A model generated the notes under the pieces. It saw nothing but the letters and a program-made list of their open reading frames with translations, ran no database searches and was not told where the DNA came from. From Cryobacterium sp. PH29-G1 (GTDB lineage Bacteria; Actinomycetota; Actinomycetes; Actinomycetales; Microbacteriaceae): a stretch of 64,000 bases of DNA. The translations under genes were made by a program, and so were the position numbers. Positions 46,199-56,300 of the stretch are shown one piece after another. The DNA lies in the NCBI RefSeq assembly GCF_030063365.1, contig NZ_JASISY010000006.1, positions 124,001 to 188,000 of the forward strand, read 5' to 3'. Position 1 is the stretch's first letter. Each line of letters opens with the position of its first letter.

Positions 46199-47674
46199 AT
46201 GTCACAGTCTTCCTCACTCGCGACGCCTGACGTCGTCGCCGCACCGCCCACCAACCGTCGCTGGTGGACCCTCATCGTCGTGGGCCTGGCCCAGCTCATG
46301 GTCGTGCTCGATTCGACCGTCGTTAATATTGCCCTGCCCTCGGCTCAGGCCGATCTCGGCTTCTCGAACGGCGACCGTCAATGGATTGTGACCGCCTACT
46401 CGCTTGCGTTCGGCAGCCTGTTGTTGCTCGGTGGTCGGCTCTCCGACCTGATCGGCCGCAAGCGCACCTTCATCATCGGTTTGATTGGGTTCGCCGCCGC
46501 ATCAGCGCTCGGGGGAGCGGCCGACAGCTTCGGCATGCTCGTCGGTGCCCGAGCCCTGCAGGGTGCCTTCGGGGCGCTCCTCGCTCCGACCGCCCTCGCG
46601 GTGCTCACGACGACCTTCACGATTCCCAAGGAACGCGCCCGTGCCTTCGGCGTGTTCGGGGCCATCGCCGGTGCCGGTGGTGCTTTCGGTCTGCTGCTCG
46701 GCGGCTACCTCACCGAGTATTTCGACTGGCGCTGGAACCTCTACATCAACGTGGTTATCGCCGTTGTCGCGATCGTCGGTGCGACCATCTTCGTCACCCA
46801 CGTCACACGCACCGGCCCGCGTCCCAAGCTCGACATTCCGGGCACACTGCTGGTCTCCGGCGCCTTGTTTGGTCTGGTCTACGGGTTCTCCAATGCCGAG
46901 ACCGACGGCTGGGACTCCATTTTGACGTGGGGAACACTGTCGGTCGCCGGGATTCTGCTGGTCGCGTTCGTGCTCTGGCAGCGCAAGGCGGCGCATCCGC
47001 TTCTGCCGCTGGCCATCGTGCTCGATCGCAACCGCGCCGCGGCCTACATTTCGATTCTCGTTGCCGGCGCGGGAATGTTCGGTATTTTCCTGTTTGTGAC
47101 TTATTACCTGCAGGTCTCACTGCATTATTCGCCCATGCAAACCGGTTTGTCGTTCCTGCCGATGATCGCCATGCTCGTGCTGGCAGCGCAGCTGTCCACG
47201 AACATTTTCGTGCCGCGGTTCGGGCCAAAAATTCTGGTGCCGATCGGCATGAGCCTCGGCGCGATCGGTATGGTCTACCTCACGCACCTCGATCTGAACA
47301 GCGTCTACGTGGTCGATGTGCTGCCGCCGCTGATGCTTCTCGGGCTGGCGATGGGAACGATTATGCCGGCATCCATGCAAACCGCCACCCTCGGCGTCGA
47401 CGGCCAGTTCGCCGGCGTGGCCTCGGCCATGGTCAATACCAGCCAGCAGGTGGGCGGGTCCATCGGCACCGCGCTGCTGAACACCCTCGCGGCGACCGCT
47501 GCCACCAACTATGTCGCCGACCATCTGCCGGCAACGGCCGCGGTCGCCGCCCAGGCTGCCGTGCAGAGCTATGCAACCGCCTACTGGTGGGGAGCCGGGT
47601 TCTTCTTCTTCGGCGCCGTTGTGGCCGCGTTCCTGTTTCGCCGGATCGGGCACGGAATCTCGCTGGCACACTGA
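46199..47674 (+). CDS. MFS drug-efflux transporter (DHA2, 14-helix)
   Basis: The 491-residue protein has 14 predicted helices. It has the DHA2 motif LDSTVVNIALPSAQADLG near residue 39, the loop GRLSDLIGRKR, and motif C-like GAIAGAGGAFG. It probably expels drugs or toxic metabolites using the proton gradient. The ATG at 46199 was chosen; a GTG at 46190 is in frame. It is divergent from the TetR gene. Confidence 0.9.
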   Translation: MSQSSSLATPDVVAAPPTNRRWWTLIVVGLAQLMVVLDSTVVNIALPSAQADLGFSNGDRQWIVTAYSLAFGSLLLLGGRLSDLIGRKRTFIIGLIGFAAASALGGAADSFGMLVGARALQGAFGALLAPTALAVLTTTFTIPKERARAFGVFGAIAGAGGAFGLLLGGYLTEYFDWRWNLYINVVIAVVAIVGATIFVTHVTRTGPRPKLDIPGTLLVSGALFGLVYGFSNAETDGWDSILTWGTLSVAGILLVAFVLWQRKAAHPLLPLAIVLDRNRAAAYISILVAGAGMFGIFLFVTYYLQVSLHYSPMQTGLSFLPMIAMLVLAAQLSTNIFVPRFGPKILVPIGMSLGAIGMVYLTHLDLNSVYVVDVLPPLMLLGLAMGTIMPASMQTATLGVDGQFAGVASAMVNTSQQVGGSIGTALLNTLAATAATNYVADHLPATAAVAAQAAVQSYATAYWWGAGFFFFGAVVAAFLFRRIGHGISLAH

Positions 47675-47741
47675 CCACTCGCGCACCAACCACTCGCACA
47701 CCAGTCACCGGTATCAGCGGATGCCGTCCTCCAATAGGCGG

Positions 47742-47930
47742 CTACGCGGCCAGGGAGCCGGCCGTCCAGCGGATCGCTCGCCCGCCGGCGCGGGTGCCAT
47801 GGGTGTCGTCGTCGTGGCCGTGCAGGCGGCGGCACTGCACGAGGTCCTCCGATGGCGTGATGTGCGGGTCGCGGCAGGAGCTGTCGTACCCGGTGTAGTC
47901 AATTTCGAGCAGGAGTTCGTCGTCGGTCAT
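47742..47930 (-). CDS. Small hypothetical Cys/His protein
   Basis: A 62-residue frame from ATG 47928-47930 has a Cys/His pattern (SSCRDPHITP, VQCRRLHGHDDDTHG) and an acidic N terminus MTDDELLLEIDY. The pattern looks conserved rather than random and could bind a metal. I recognise no family and the ribosome site is weak, so I rate it about even. Confidence 0.45.
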   Translation of the reverse strand: MTDDELLLEIDYTGYDSSCRDPHITPSEDLVQCRRLHGHDDDTHGTRAGGRAIRWTAGSLAA

Positions 47931-48224
47931 AGTTGTGGTTCCACTTCAGTCGGACGCCTCACTGGGGAGGCGCCTGGCGAACGCACGTGCCGAAACACAT
48001 GCTTGCCGCGAACCGATCGTTCACGTCTGGACGTGACCTCATCTGGTTCGAAGCCCGATGTCACTCTCCGGCGGCATCGGCGGAGCTGGTCTGTGCGTAC
48101 GAGCGTAGGTCGAGGTCTGGCAAAGTGCCTACACAATAGGCGAAGATGTTTCATTTCGTTACACGGTGGTGATCTGTCGTTAACGTGCCTTGGAGGGTCG
48201 TCTGCCCGGGCGTACGCTCGGACT

Positions 48225-48707
48225 ATGAAACGCACACTCGCCCTCAGCCTGGTCGCCGTGCAGTTTTCACTCCTCGCGGCGTTGGTATTTTTGCCGCACG
48301 GTTCGCTCTGGTCAACCACCGAAGGCGTCATCGTGGCCGCGATCGTCGTGGGACTTTTCGGTGCCGGGCTCGCCGGGCTCGGCGTGCTCGGTTTAGGCGC
48401 CGCATTGACGGCGAGCCCGATACCGCGCGCGAATGCACCGCTGGTCACCGGGGGTGTGTATGGCCTGATGCGCAGCCCGATTTATTCGGGACTCATGATC
48501 GGTGGCGTGGCACTCGTGCTCGTGGGAGCATCCGTTTGGCACATTCTGTCGTGGGTGGCGCTGGTCGGTTTGCTCTCGGCCAAGACGCGTTGGGAAGAGC
48601 GGATGCTCGTTGCCGAGCACCCCGACTACCGTTCCTACGGCCAGCGGGTGGGGCGTTTCGTGCCCGGAGTCGGCCGGTTCGCTCGATCGGCCGAGGCACA
48701 CCGCTGA
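48225..48707 (+). CDS. Isoprenylcysteine methyltransferase-family (PEMT/ICMT) membrane protein
   Basis: The 160-residue protein has about four helices and the C-terminal signature of the phospholipid/isoprenylcysteine methyltransferase family: GVYGLMRSPIYSGLMIGGV, RWEERML, HPDYRSYGQRVGRFVPG. It would use S-adenosylmethionine at the membrane; the substrate is unknown. I start at ATG 48225, the first residue of the membrane domain; the same frame stays open far upstream without homology. Confidence 0.8.
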   Translation: MKRTLALSLVAVQFSLLAALVFLPHGSLWSTTEGVIVAAIVVGLFGAGLAGLGVLGLGAALTASPIPRANAPLVTGGVYGLMRSPIYSGLMIGGVALVLVGASVWHILSWVALVGLLSAKTRWEERMLVAEHPDYRSYGQRVGRFVPGVGRFARSAEAHR

Positions 48708-48768
48708 CCGCTGCGCGGAGTTTTCGCCCGTCGGGTAACGATTTAGCCGCGCGCGTGTTGCCTTCAGT

Positions 48769-49767
48769 ATGACTATTCCGCTTTCCATTCTTGACCTCGC
48801 TCCGATCGCTCCCGGACAGACCGCCCGGGAGAGCTTTGCGGCGAGTGTCTACCTCGCTCAGACCGCCGAAAAGCACGGGTATGAGCGCGTTTGGTATGCG
48901 GAGCACCACAACATGCCCACCATCGGATCGTCGGCGACCAGCATTCTGATCGGCCACGTCGCCGGGCAGACAACCACGATTCGGCTTGGATCCGGCGGTG
49001 TCATGCTGCCTAACCACTCGCCGCTCGTGATCGCCGAGCAGTTCGGCACTCTCGCCGAGCTCTACCCCGACCGCATCGATCTGGGCCTCGGTCGAGCTCC
49101 CGGCAGCGATCAGAACACGGCCAGCGCCATGCGCCGCGATCCGCGTGCGTCCGATCAGTTTCCGCAGGATGTCATGGAACTGCAGGCCTACCTGCGTGGC
49201 CAGTCGATCGTTCCCGGCGTGCAGGCCGTGCCCGGGGCCGGTACCAACGTGCCGCTGTACATTCTCGGGTCATCGTTGTTCGGTGCCGGGCTGGCCGCAG
49301 CGCTCGGCCTGCCGTATGCCTTCGCATCACACTTCGCGCCCGACGCGTTGCGCGAAGCCATCGCGCTCTACCGCCGTGATTTCACCCCGTCGGAGCAGCT
49401 TGCGGCACCGCACCTCATCGTCGCGGCCAACGTGATCGCCGCCGATGACACAGCGGATGCCGTGCAGCAGTTTGAGACGACGCGCCGCACCCGGGTGCGC
49501 GGCATGCTCTCCCGTGGACCGGCAGCGCCAGCGTACAGCGACGAGCAGATCGATGTGTTTCTGACCACGCCGGAGGGTCGCAAACTCGCGAACATGATGC
49601 GGTACTCGGCCGTCGGTACCGCCGATGAGGTGCGTGTCTTCCTCGAAGAGTTCGCCGCCGGAACTCAGGCCGACGAGCTGATTCTCGCCCACATGTCGCC
49701 AACTATCGCGGATCGTGTGCGCTCGGTCGAACTCACCGCCAACGCGATGAACCTCGTTCCCGCGTAG
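48769..49767 (+). CDS. LLM class flavin-dependent oxidoreductase
   Basis: The 332-residue protein has the luciferase-like TIM-barrel pattern: [65 protein letters not shown]. It uses FMN or F420 with an unknown substrate. It stands alone with 61 bases before it. Confidence 0.9.
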   Translation: MTIPLSILDLAPIAPGQTARESFAASVYLAQTAEKHGYERVWYAEHHNMPTIGSSATSILIGHVAGQTTTIRLGSGGVMLPNHSPLVIAEQFGTLAELYPDRIDLGLGRAPGSDQNTASAMRRDPRASDQFPQDVMELQAYLRGQSIVPGVQAVPGAGTNVPLYILGSSLFGAGLAAALGLPYAFASHFAPDALREAIALYRRDFTPSEQLAAPHLIVAANVIAADDTADAVQQFETTRRTRVRGMLSRGPAAPAYSDEQIDVFLTTPEGRKLANMMRYSAVGTADEVRVFLEEFAAGTQADELILAHMSPTIADRVRSVELTANAMNLVPA

Positions 49768-49815
49768 GCGGGTTAATGCCCGCCCGGTCGAAACCGCCCG
49801 GGCGCCTGCCCGCGA

Positions 49816-50475
49816 TCAGTCGTTGAGCGGGTCGCCCACGGGATCAGCAGCGCTCAGGTCGGCGAGGGCCATGCCGCCCACCGGCAGCCCGGCCCAGGAC
49901 AGCAGGGTCCAGCCCTCATCCGGCGAACCGGTGAGTTCGACCACGCCGGTATTGTCGAGTTCGTTGGCCCCGGCAAAGGTCATCGGCACGTTCTCGGCGC
50001 GGGCCGCGGTCCACACCCGAATGGCTGCGCCATGACTGAACACCGCGGCCACGTGCGAGGTGGCGGCCGCGACGGCGATGTCGGCATCGAAACGCCGCAT
50101 GAAGTCGTGACCGTCGTGCGCGCCCGGCATGCGCCGATCGAGGTCACCGGAACCCCACGCCACCGCGGTCTCCAGATAGCTGCGCACGGATGCCCGATCG
50201 CGCAGCCCCTCCAAGGACCCGGCTTCGATTTCGTGCAACCCGGTCGCGATTTGCAACTCCAGCTTGCGATCGATCGCGAGCGGATTAGCCGTCAACCGGG
50301 TGCGCAGCAGGGTCGACACGAAAATGGCGTCGACCGGGTCGGAGCGGAGGGCATCGGGAATGGCTGCAGCCTGGCGCAGGCCAAGATCGGTCAGGCCCGG
50401 TCCGGGATGGGCGGTGTCAAGCCGCCCCAAGACGTTACCGGGAGTTTGGCCGTGGCGGATCAGGAGAAGTCGCAT
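49816..50475 (-). CDS. Histidine phosphatase family protein
   Basis: The 219-residue protein starts MRLLLIRHGQT with the RHG motif at residues 7-9 and has the second catalytic His later (VFSHGAAIRVW). It acts as a phosphomonoesterase of the phosphoglycerate-mutase fold; the substrate is unknown. I chose the ATG at 50473-50475 because the family's first strand begins there; the open frame extends to 50541. Confidence 0.85.
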   Translation of the reverse strand: MRLLLIRHGQTPGNVLGRLDTAHPGPGLTDLGLRQAAAIPDALRSDPVDAIFVSTLLRTRLTANPLAIDRKLELQIATGLHEIEAGSLEGLRDRASVRSYLETAVAWGSGDLDRRMPGAHDGHDFMRRFDADIAVAAATSHVAAVFSHGAAIRVWTAARAENVPMTFAGANELDNTGVVELTGSPDEGWTLLSWAGLPVGGMALADLSAADPVGDPLND

Positions 50476-50607
50476 TTGTTTCCAGCATAGGCAACGTGGC
50501 TGGGCAATGGCAGACCGATGCGGTTGACAGGCCGGTGGCACGGTAGTTCAGCGGAGAGTGGCAGCATGGAGTAACCATCCACGAGCGTTCGACCAGAAAG
50601 CAGTCCC

Positions 50608-50934
50608 ATGACGATCATTAAAATCAACGCCATCACCGTACCGAGCGATGGCGGCGACGAGTTGGCCCGCCGCTTCGCTGCCCGCGCTGGCGCCGTCGAC
50701 GACCGTCCCGGTTTCGAAGGCTTCGAGCTGCTCAAGCCGACCGATGATCGCCTGACCTGGCTGGTCGTCACCCGCTGGGCCGACGAAGAATCATTCCAGG
50801 CCTGGCTGACCTCTCCGTCGTTCGCGCACGGACACAAGAGCGAAGCGCCGAAGGACGGCGAGCCGGCAGCGCGCCCGGTTGGCGTGAGCAGTGAGCTGTG
50901 GTCGTACGCCATCGCCGGTGGCACCGCGAGCTGA
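50608..50934 (+). CDS. Antibiotic biosynthesis monooxygenase (ABM) domain protein
   Basis: The 108-residue protein is a single ABM domain (MTIIKINAITVP, GFEGFELLKP, WLVVTRWADEESFQAWLTS, FAHGHK). The conserved His and Trp/Asn-type pattern resembles heme-degrading MhuD/IsdG proteins and uncharacterised ABM proteins. Heme degradation is possible, but the iron-acquisition genes that would support it are not adjacent. Confidence 0.75.
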   Translation: MTIIKINAITVPSDGGDELARRFAARAGAVDDRPGFEGFELLKPTDDRLTWLVVTRWADEESFQAWLTSPSFAHGHKSEAPKDGEPAARPVGVSSELWSYAIAGGTAS

Positions 50935-50964
50935 GACCGAACCGCGGCTTCAGGCCTGCCGGTC

Positions 50965-51414
50965 TTAGACCGGTGGGCCTGAATCTGTGGCGCCGGTCTC
51001 GTTCTGAAGTAGTTCGGTGATGGACCGGAGCGTCTCGGGGGAGACATCGCCGAGCATCCGTGCGGCGAAGTTCACGACGCGCGCCACGCGCAGGCTCTTC
51101 ACAAAGGCGAGCTGAGCATCGACGCGGTCCGGAAGGTCACCGTCGGAGCCGAGCATGTACTCCGGGGGGATGCGAAAGAATTCGGCGATGCCGGTCAGGA
51201 GCGCCGCATCGGTGACGAGGGGGCCCTCGCCGGTGATCATGTAGGCCCAGCGTGCGCGGGAGAGGGTCAGACCGCGTTCCTTGAGCCCCGCTTCAATCTG
51301 GCGGTAGGTGTACGGGGTATTGCCTTCGGCCACGACGACATCGAGTAATAGATTGAGCTTGCGGGCCAGTTCCAGTTGCGGACTCACCGCGGCAGACTCG
51401 CGCCCCGGGCTCAT
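50965..51414 (-). CDS. EspR-like helix-turn-helix regulator
   Basis: The 149-residue protein has a long N-terminal helix and an HTH (TYRQIEAGLKERGLTLSRAR, then FFRIPPEYML), followed by a helical C-terminal domain. The order resembles mycobacterial EspR, a nucleoid-type regulator of ESX secretion; the C-terminal helices would dimerise. The ATG overlaps the membrane-protein stop by four bases (ATGA). It is the last of three coupled genes. Confidence 0.7.
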   Translation of the reverse strand: MSPGRESAAVSPQLELARKLNLLLDVVVAEGNTPYTYRQIEAGLKERGLTLSRARWAYMITGEGPLVTDAALLTGIAEFFRIPPEYMLGSDGDLPDRVDAQLAFVKSLRVARVVNFAARMLGDVSPETLRSITELLQNETGATDSGPPV

Positions 51415-52439
51415 CGCCGTGCTCCGGTGGGGGAACTGCCCGTGGCCGGTGCTGTGACCGGTGGCCGGGCCTGGGTGCGTGCTTCGGCCAGATCGATGAT
51501 GGCTTGCTCGGCCGGTGTGACGGTCTGCCCGGGGTGAATCAGCAAGCTGTCGCGTATTTCGACGTGCCGGCGATACAGGTGCACGCCGGGCGCACGTACC
51601 GTGAGCAGTTGCAGGGGCGAGAGTGAGCGTTCGATGCTGAGGTCGGGGCTGGCGCCCAGTAGACGCTGCCACAGCGGTGTGATGCGCCACAGCAAGACGC
51701 GGTCGCGGTAGTTCCTTCGACCGGCGGACAGCGCGTCGACGGCGGCCGAAAGCCCCAAGCCGACGACAAGACTGATCGGGGACAGTATGAGGGTCAGCGT
51801 GTAGGCGATGCGAGCCCAACCGATGAGTAGAAAATCAGGGTAGATAACGGCCAGTACGGCGCTCGTGAGGCTAATGACGGCGTACGTGAGAACACCCAGA
51901 CAGGCCAGCGTCACCAGAGTCAGCGAGATCAGGGTAACCGGGCGGCGCTGTCGACGCAGATCGGACAGGCACGCCGTGCCGAAGGAGATCGCGAAGATAC
52001 CCATCGCAATCCAGGTCGTGGCCGCGTACGCGGTGAAGTCCCAGCGGGGAATGAATGTTGCAGCTATGTCGTCGGTCACGCGCCAATCACTGCCAAAGAA
52101 CAGGAGGGCCTGCGCGAGAATAATGGCGGTGGCGACAAGCGCGGTGGCACGCTGACGAGCCCGGGTGATGTCGTTGGGCGACATGGCTTGCTGCACGATG
52201 ATGTCGAGGAGGGCGATGGCCACGATGGCCAGGGCGTGGAAAATGAAATAGGTGACGTTGCCGTTGCCGAGCAACGCGTCTACCGGCCGGTACACGGGCT
52301 GGGGCATAAGCGTCATGGTCAGCGCGAAGACGGCCAAAAACAACAGTAGGGAGCGGCGTTGTCCGCGGATTGCCGAAGGAAGGCAGACCAGAGCAGCTAT
52401 CCAGAAGATGGCGGAGAGTGTGAACAGCGTCGTTTGCAT
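51411..52439 (-). CDS. MAB_1171c family multi-helix membrane protein
   Basis: The 342-residue protein has seven hydrophobic helices in its first 250 residues, then a cytoplasmic region of about 95 residues (RRNYRDRVLLWRITPLWQRLLG and onward). It matches the MAB_1171c family, named as putative transporters without evidence of transport. The architecture also resembles a membrane sensor. Start and stop overlap its neighbours (TAATG and ATGA), tying it to an ImmA/IrrE protease and an EspR-like regulator. Confidence 0.75.
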   Translation of the reverse strand: MQTTLFTLSAIFWIAALVCLPSAIRGQRRSLLLFLAVFALTMTLMPQPVYRPVDALLGNGNVTYFIFHALAIVAIALLDIIVQQAMSPNDITRARQRATALVATAIILAQALLFFGSDWRVTDDIAATFIPRWDFTAYAATTWIAMGIFAISFGTACLSDLRRQRRPVTLISLTLVTLACLGVLTYAVISLTSAVLAVIYPDFLLIGWARIAYTLTLILSPISLVVGLGLSAAVDALSAGRRNYRDRVLLWRITPLWQRLLGASPDLSIERSLSPLQLLTVRAPGVHLYRRHVEIRDSLLIHPGQTVTPAEQAIIDLAEARTQARPPVTAPATGSSPTGARR

Positions 52440-52933
52440 TACAGAACGCGCCCAAACCCGGTGGGGGTGCCGTGGGCTGCTGCGCGTCCATCGTGCAGCA
52501 TGATCAGGGCCAGTCGATCGCCGATGGCCTCGGCCAGGGCCTCCTGCTCATCGGTGAACCGGCTGCGCGAGAGCGCATGAACGATGGCGTCCATCGGAAT
52601 TAGCGGCGCCAGCACGGCAACTCGCTCCGCAGACAACAGCTCCTGCTGCTGATTGAGGATCATGTGACCGAATTCGTGATTGATGAACTGCTGACGCTGC
52701 ACCGCAGAGGTAGTCGGAGCATGGTGGATTCGCTCAAAGCTCTCGCCGGCCACGGCGATCCAGAGCCCGCAGAGCCCGGCTTCGAGCAGGCGCGGCGTTG
52801 CGGTGTAAACCTCGATCTTCTTACCGCGGATTGATTCCATGTGCCGGTGCAGTGCGTCGGCCGTGAGCGGTCGGGGCAGACCAAGTTGTTCGACCAGCGT
52901 GCGCGCCCGTTTCTGGCGTGACTCGTAGTCCAT
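52439..52933 (-). CDS. ImmA/IrrE-family metalloprotease domain protein
   Basis: The 164-residue protein has the zinc-protease motif HEFGH at residues 86-90 (FINHEFGHMIL). ImmA and IrrE/PprI cleave XRE-type repressors such as ImmR and DdrO. Here an EspR-like HTH protein two genes downstream is the natural candidate target. The ATG at 52931-52933 follows a GGGGG-rich site; an upstream start at 53068 is in frame but unlike the family. Confidence 0.8.
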   Translation of the reverse strand: MDYESRQKRARTLVEQLGLPRPLTADALHRHMESIRGKKIEVYTATPRLLEAGLCGLWIAVAGESFERIHHAPTTSAVQRQQFINHEFGHMILNQQQELLSAERVAVLAPLIPMDAIVHALSRSRFTDEQEALAEAIGDRLALIMLHDGRAAAHGTPTGFGRVL

Positions 52934-53304
52934 CTGACCCCCTGTTTGCCCATTCAGCTTACTGCGATGCGGGCGGATCGGCACGGGTGTCGGCGCGAGG
53001 CGGCCGCAAGGGGCTACGATAGACATGTCTAACGTGGCTTCCGGGGGAAAGCGGCTGCGGCACCGCACGTGACTGGCGACATTGCCGGGGCTCCGATCGT
53101 TCTATCTGTTGATACACGATCTGCCGCCAATCACGACTGCGGTCTCGCGTGCCACGTGGCCGTTGCGCGCTCGGCGCCCCACACGGGGCGCCGAGTTGCC
53201 CTGGCCTGCATCCCAAGAACCATCAGACACAGCTCGGCAGGCGCAGGCTAAGAATCGTTACGCGCACGCCGCGCTCGGCCGAGACCCGCCGTTAAGCTGA
53301 GCTA
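52934..53304. other. Intergenic region before metH
   Basis: This region between divergent genes contains the hairpin at 53170-53195 and the promoters of both units. I found no recognisable cobalamin (B12-box) or SAM riboswitch and no protein-coding frame of note. Confidence 0.5.
53170..53195 (+). promoter_or_regulatory. GC-rich hairpin in the metH leader
   Basis: CTCGGCGCCCC (53170-53180) is followed by ACAC and an exact complement (53185-53195). There is no T tract. It lies 109 bases before the metH ATG and could be a stabilising or regulatory leader structure. Confidence 0.5.
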
Positions 53305-56300
53305 ATGAGCAATACCGATACATCAGTCGATGCGGCGCGTCCGGCCCGATCCCAGGCGCTGCTGGATGCCGTGACTTCCTCCGTCGTCATCGCCGACGGT
53401 GCCATGGGCACGATGCTGCAGGAGCACAATCCCACCCTCGACGACTATCAGCAGCTCGAGGGCTGCAACGAGATTCTCAACGTGAGCCGCCCCGACATCA
53501 TCGCGGCCATCCACGACACCTACCTCGCGACCGGCATTGACGCCATCGAGACCAATACCTTCGGCGCGAACTGGTCGAACCTGTCCGACTACGGCATCGA
53601 AGACCGCATCGAAGAGCTCGCTCAGCTCGGTGCCGAGATCGCGCGCACGAGCGTTGAAACTTTCGAGGCCCACGACGGCCGGGTGCGCTGGGTACTCGGT
53701 TCGATGGGTCCGGGCACCAAGCTACCGAGCCTCGGCCACACCAGCTATGCCAACCTGAAAGCTACCTTCGCCGAGCAGGCCCTCGGCCTCATCCGCGGTG
53801 GGGCTGATGCTTTTCTCATCGAAACCTCGCAGGACCTGCTCCAAACCAAGAGCGCGGTAAACGGATGCAAGCAGGCCATCAGCGAGACCGGCATCCGCTT
53901 GCCGATTTTCGTCGAGGTGACGGTGGAGACCACCGGAACCATGCTGATGGGCAGTGAGATCGGCGCCGCGCTGACCGCGCTTGAACCTCTCGGCATCGAC
54001 GCGATCGGCCTGAACTGCGCCACCGGGCCGACCGAGATGAGCGAGCACTTGCGCCACCTCTCCAAATTCTCGCGCGTGCCCGTGATCTGTATGCCCAACG
54101 CCGGCCTGCCGCAGCTCACCAAAACCGGGGCGAGCTACCCGCTCACTCCCGATCAGCTGGCCACGGCGCACGAGCAGTTCGTGAAGGAATTCGGTCTCGG
54201 TTTGGTCGGCGGATGCTGCGGCACGACACCCGCACACATGCGCAAGGTGGTCGAACGGTTGCGTGGCATTACCGTGAAACCGCGCACACTCGAACAGGAT
54301 CCCGGGGTCGCGAGCCTGTACCAGCACGTCAGCTTTGATCAGGACAGCGCCTTCCTGGCTATCGGGGAACGCACCAACGCCAACGGTTCGCGCGCTTTTC
54401 GTGACGCGATGCTCGCCGAAAATTGGGACGACTGCGTGGACATCGCGCGCAGCCAGGTACGTGACGGTGCGCACCTGCTCGACGTTTGCATCGACTACGT
54501 CGGCCGCGACGGCGTTGCCGACATGAAGCAGGTCGTCTCCCGGCTGGCCAGCGCATCGACTCTGCCACTCGTGGTGGACTCCACCGAGCCGGCCGTGCTG
54601 CAGGCCGGCATGGAACTCATCGGCGGACGCCCGGTGGTGAACTCGGTCAACTTTGAAGACGGTGAGGGCCCCACGTCCCGGTTCGGTCGCATCATGCCGC
54701 TCGTCAAGGAGCATGGCGCCGCGGTGATCGCCCTGACCATTGACGAGGAGGGCCAGGCCCGCACCGCGGAACACAAGGTGCGCATCGCCACCCGCCTGGT
54801 CGAAACCCTCGTGAATGACTGGGGAATGCGGGTCGAAGACATCATCGTCGATGCCCTCACCTTTCCCATTGCGACCGGTCAGGAAGAGACCCGCCGCGAC
54901 GGCATCGAAACCATCGATGCCATTCGGCAGATCAAGGCCAAGTATCCCGGAATCCACACCACGCTCGGCGTATCGAACGTGTCGTTCGGGCTCAATCCCG
55001 CCGCACGCTCGGTGCTCAACTCGGTGTTTCTGCACGAGGCCACCGAGGCCGGTCTTGACTCGGCCATCGTCAACTCGGCCAAGATCGTTCCGCTCGCCTC
55101 GGTGCCCGACGACCGCCGCAAGGTAGCCCTCGACCTGGTTTGGGACCGCCGCGAATATGACGCCGAGGGAACACTGACCTACGACCCCCTCGTGGCCCTG
55201 CTCGACTTGTTCGCGGGTGTCGACTCCGCCGCCCTGAAAGATGAACGTGCCGCCGAACTGGCCGCGCTGCCGGTCGGGGAACGTCTGGAACGCCGCATCA
55301 TCGACGGCGAGGCCAAGGGGCTCGAAGCCGACCTCGATCTTGCGCGGGCCAGCGGGCTCTCCGCTCTCGACATCGTTAACGTGCACCTGCTCGTGGGCAT
55401 GCAGGTCGTCGGTGCCCGGTTCGGCAGCGGCGAGATGCAACTGCCCTTCGTGCTTCAATCGGCCGAGGTGATGAAGGCGGCCGTGGCGTTGCTCGAGCCG
55501 CACATGGAGAAGTCCGAAGCGGCCGGCAAGGGCACCATCGTGCTGGGTACGGTCCGCGGTGACGTGCATGACATCGGCAAAAACCTCGTCGACATCATTC
55601 TCACCAACAACGGCTACGACGTGATCAATATCGGTATCAAGCAGCCGATCGCCGAGTTCATTCGGGTCGCGGAGGAGAATAACGCCGACGTCATCGGCAT
55701 GAGTGGGCTGCTCGTGAAGTCCACGGTCGTGATGAAGGAGAACCTGCTCGAACTCGAATCCCGCGGACTCGCGGGCAAATGGCCGATTCTACTCGGCGGT
55801 GCCGCACTCACCCGCTCCTACGTGGAAGACGACCTGGACAGCGTCTTCGCCGGGCAGGTGCGCTACGCCCGCGACGCCTTCGAGGGCCTCGCCCTGATGG
55901 AGCCGCTCGTGGCCATCGCGCGCGGCGCCGACCCCACAGCGGTCGGCCTGCCACCGCTGAAGAAACGCATTCACAAGAAGAGCCTGCTCACCCTGACCGA
56001 ACCGGACGAAATGCCCGCCCGTTCCGAGGTCGCCAGCGATAATCCGATTCCCGTGCCGCCGTTCTGGGGCACCCGCATCGTCAAGGGTGTGGCACTGGCC
56101 GATTTCTCAGCCTTTCTCGACGAACGGGCCACGTTCATGGGGCAGTGGGGCCTCAAGCCCAGCCGGGCGGAAGACGGTGCTAGCTACCAGGAATTGGTCG
56201 ACACGGTCGGTCGGCCGCGTCTGCGCTACTGGCTCGACCGCATCCTGGGCGAGGGAATGCTCGACGCCTCCGTCGCCTACGGCTATTTTCCCGTCGTGGC

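Noticed and set aside
47511..48224. Long N-terminal extension of the ICMT-family protein
   Set aside because: The added residues run antisense to other sequence and through the promoter region; the family begins at 48225.
53170..53195. The GC hairpin as a terminator
   Set aside because: It has no T tract on either strand and no gene ends immediately before it.
52934..53304. Cobalamin or SAM riboswitch before metH
   Set aside because: I looked for a B12-box and SAM-type cores by eye and found none. A covariance search would be decisive.
53722..55569. A 615-codon open frame on the minus strand
   Set aside because: It is antisense to metH, with His/Gly-rich composition typical of shadows.
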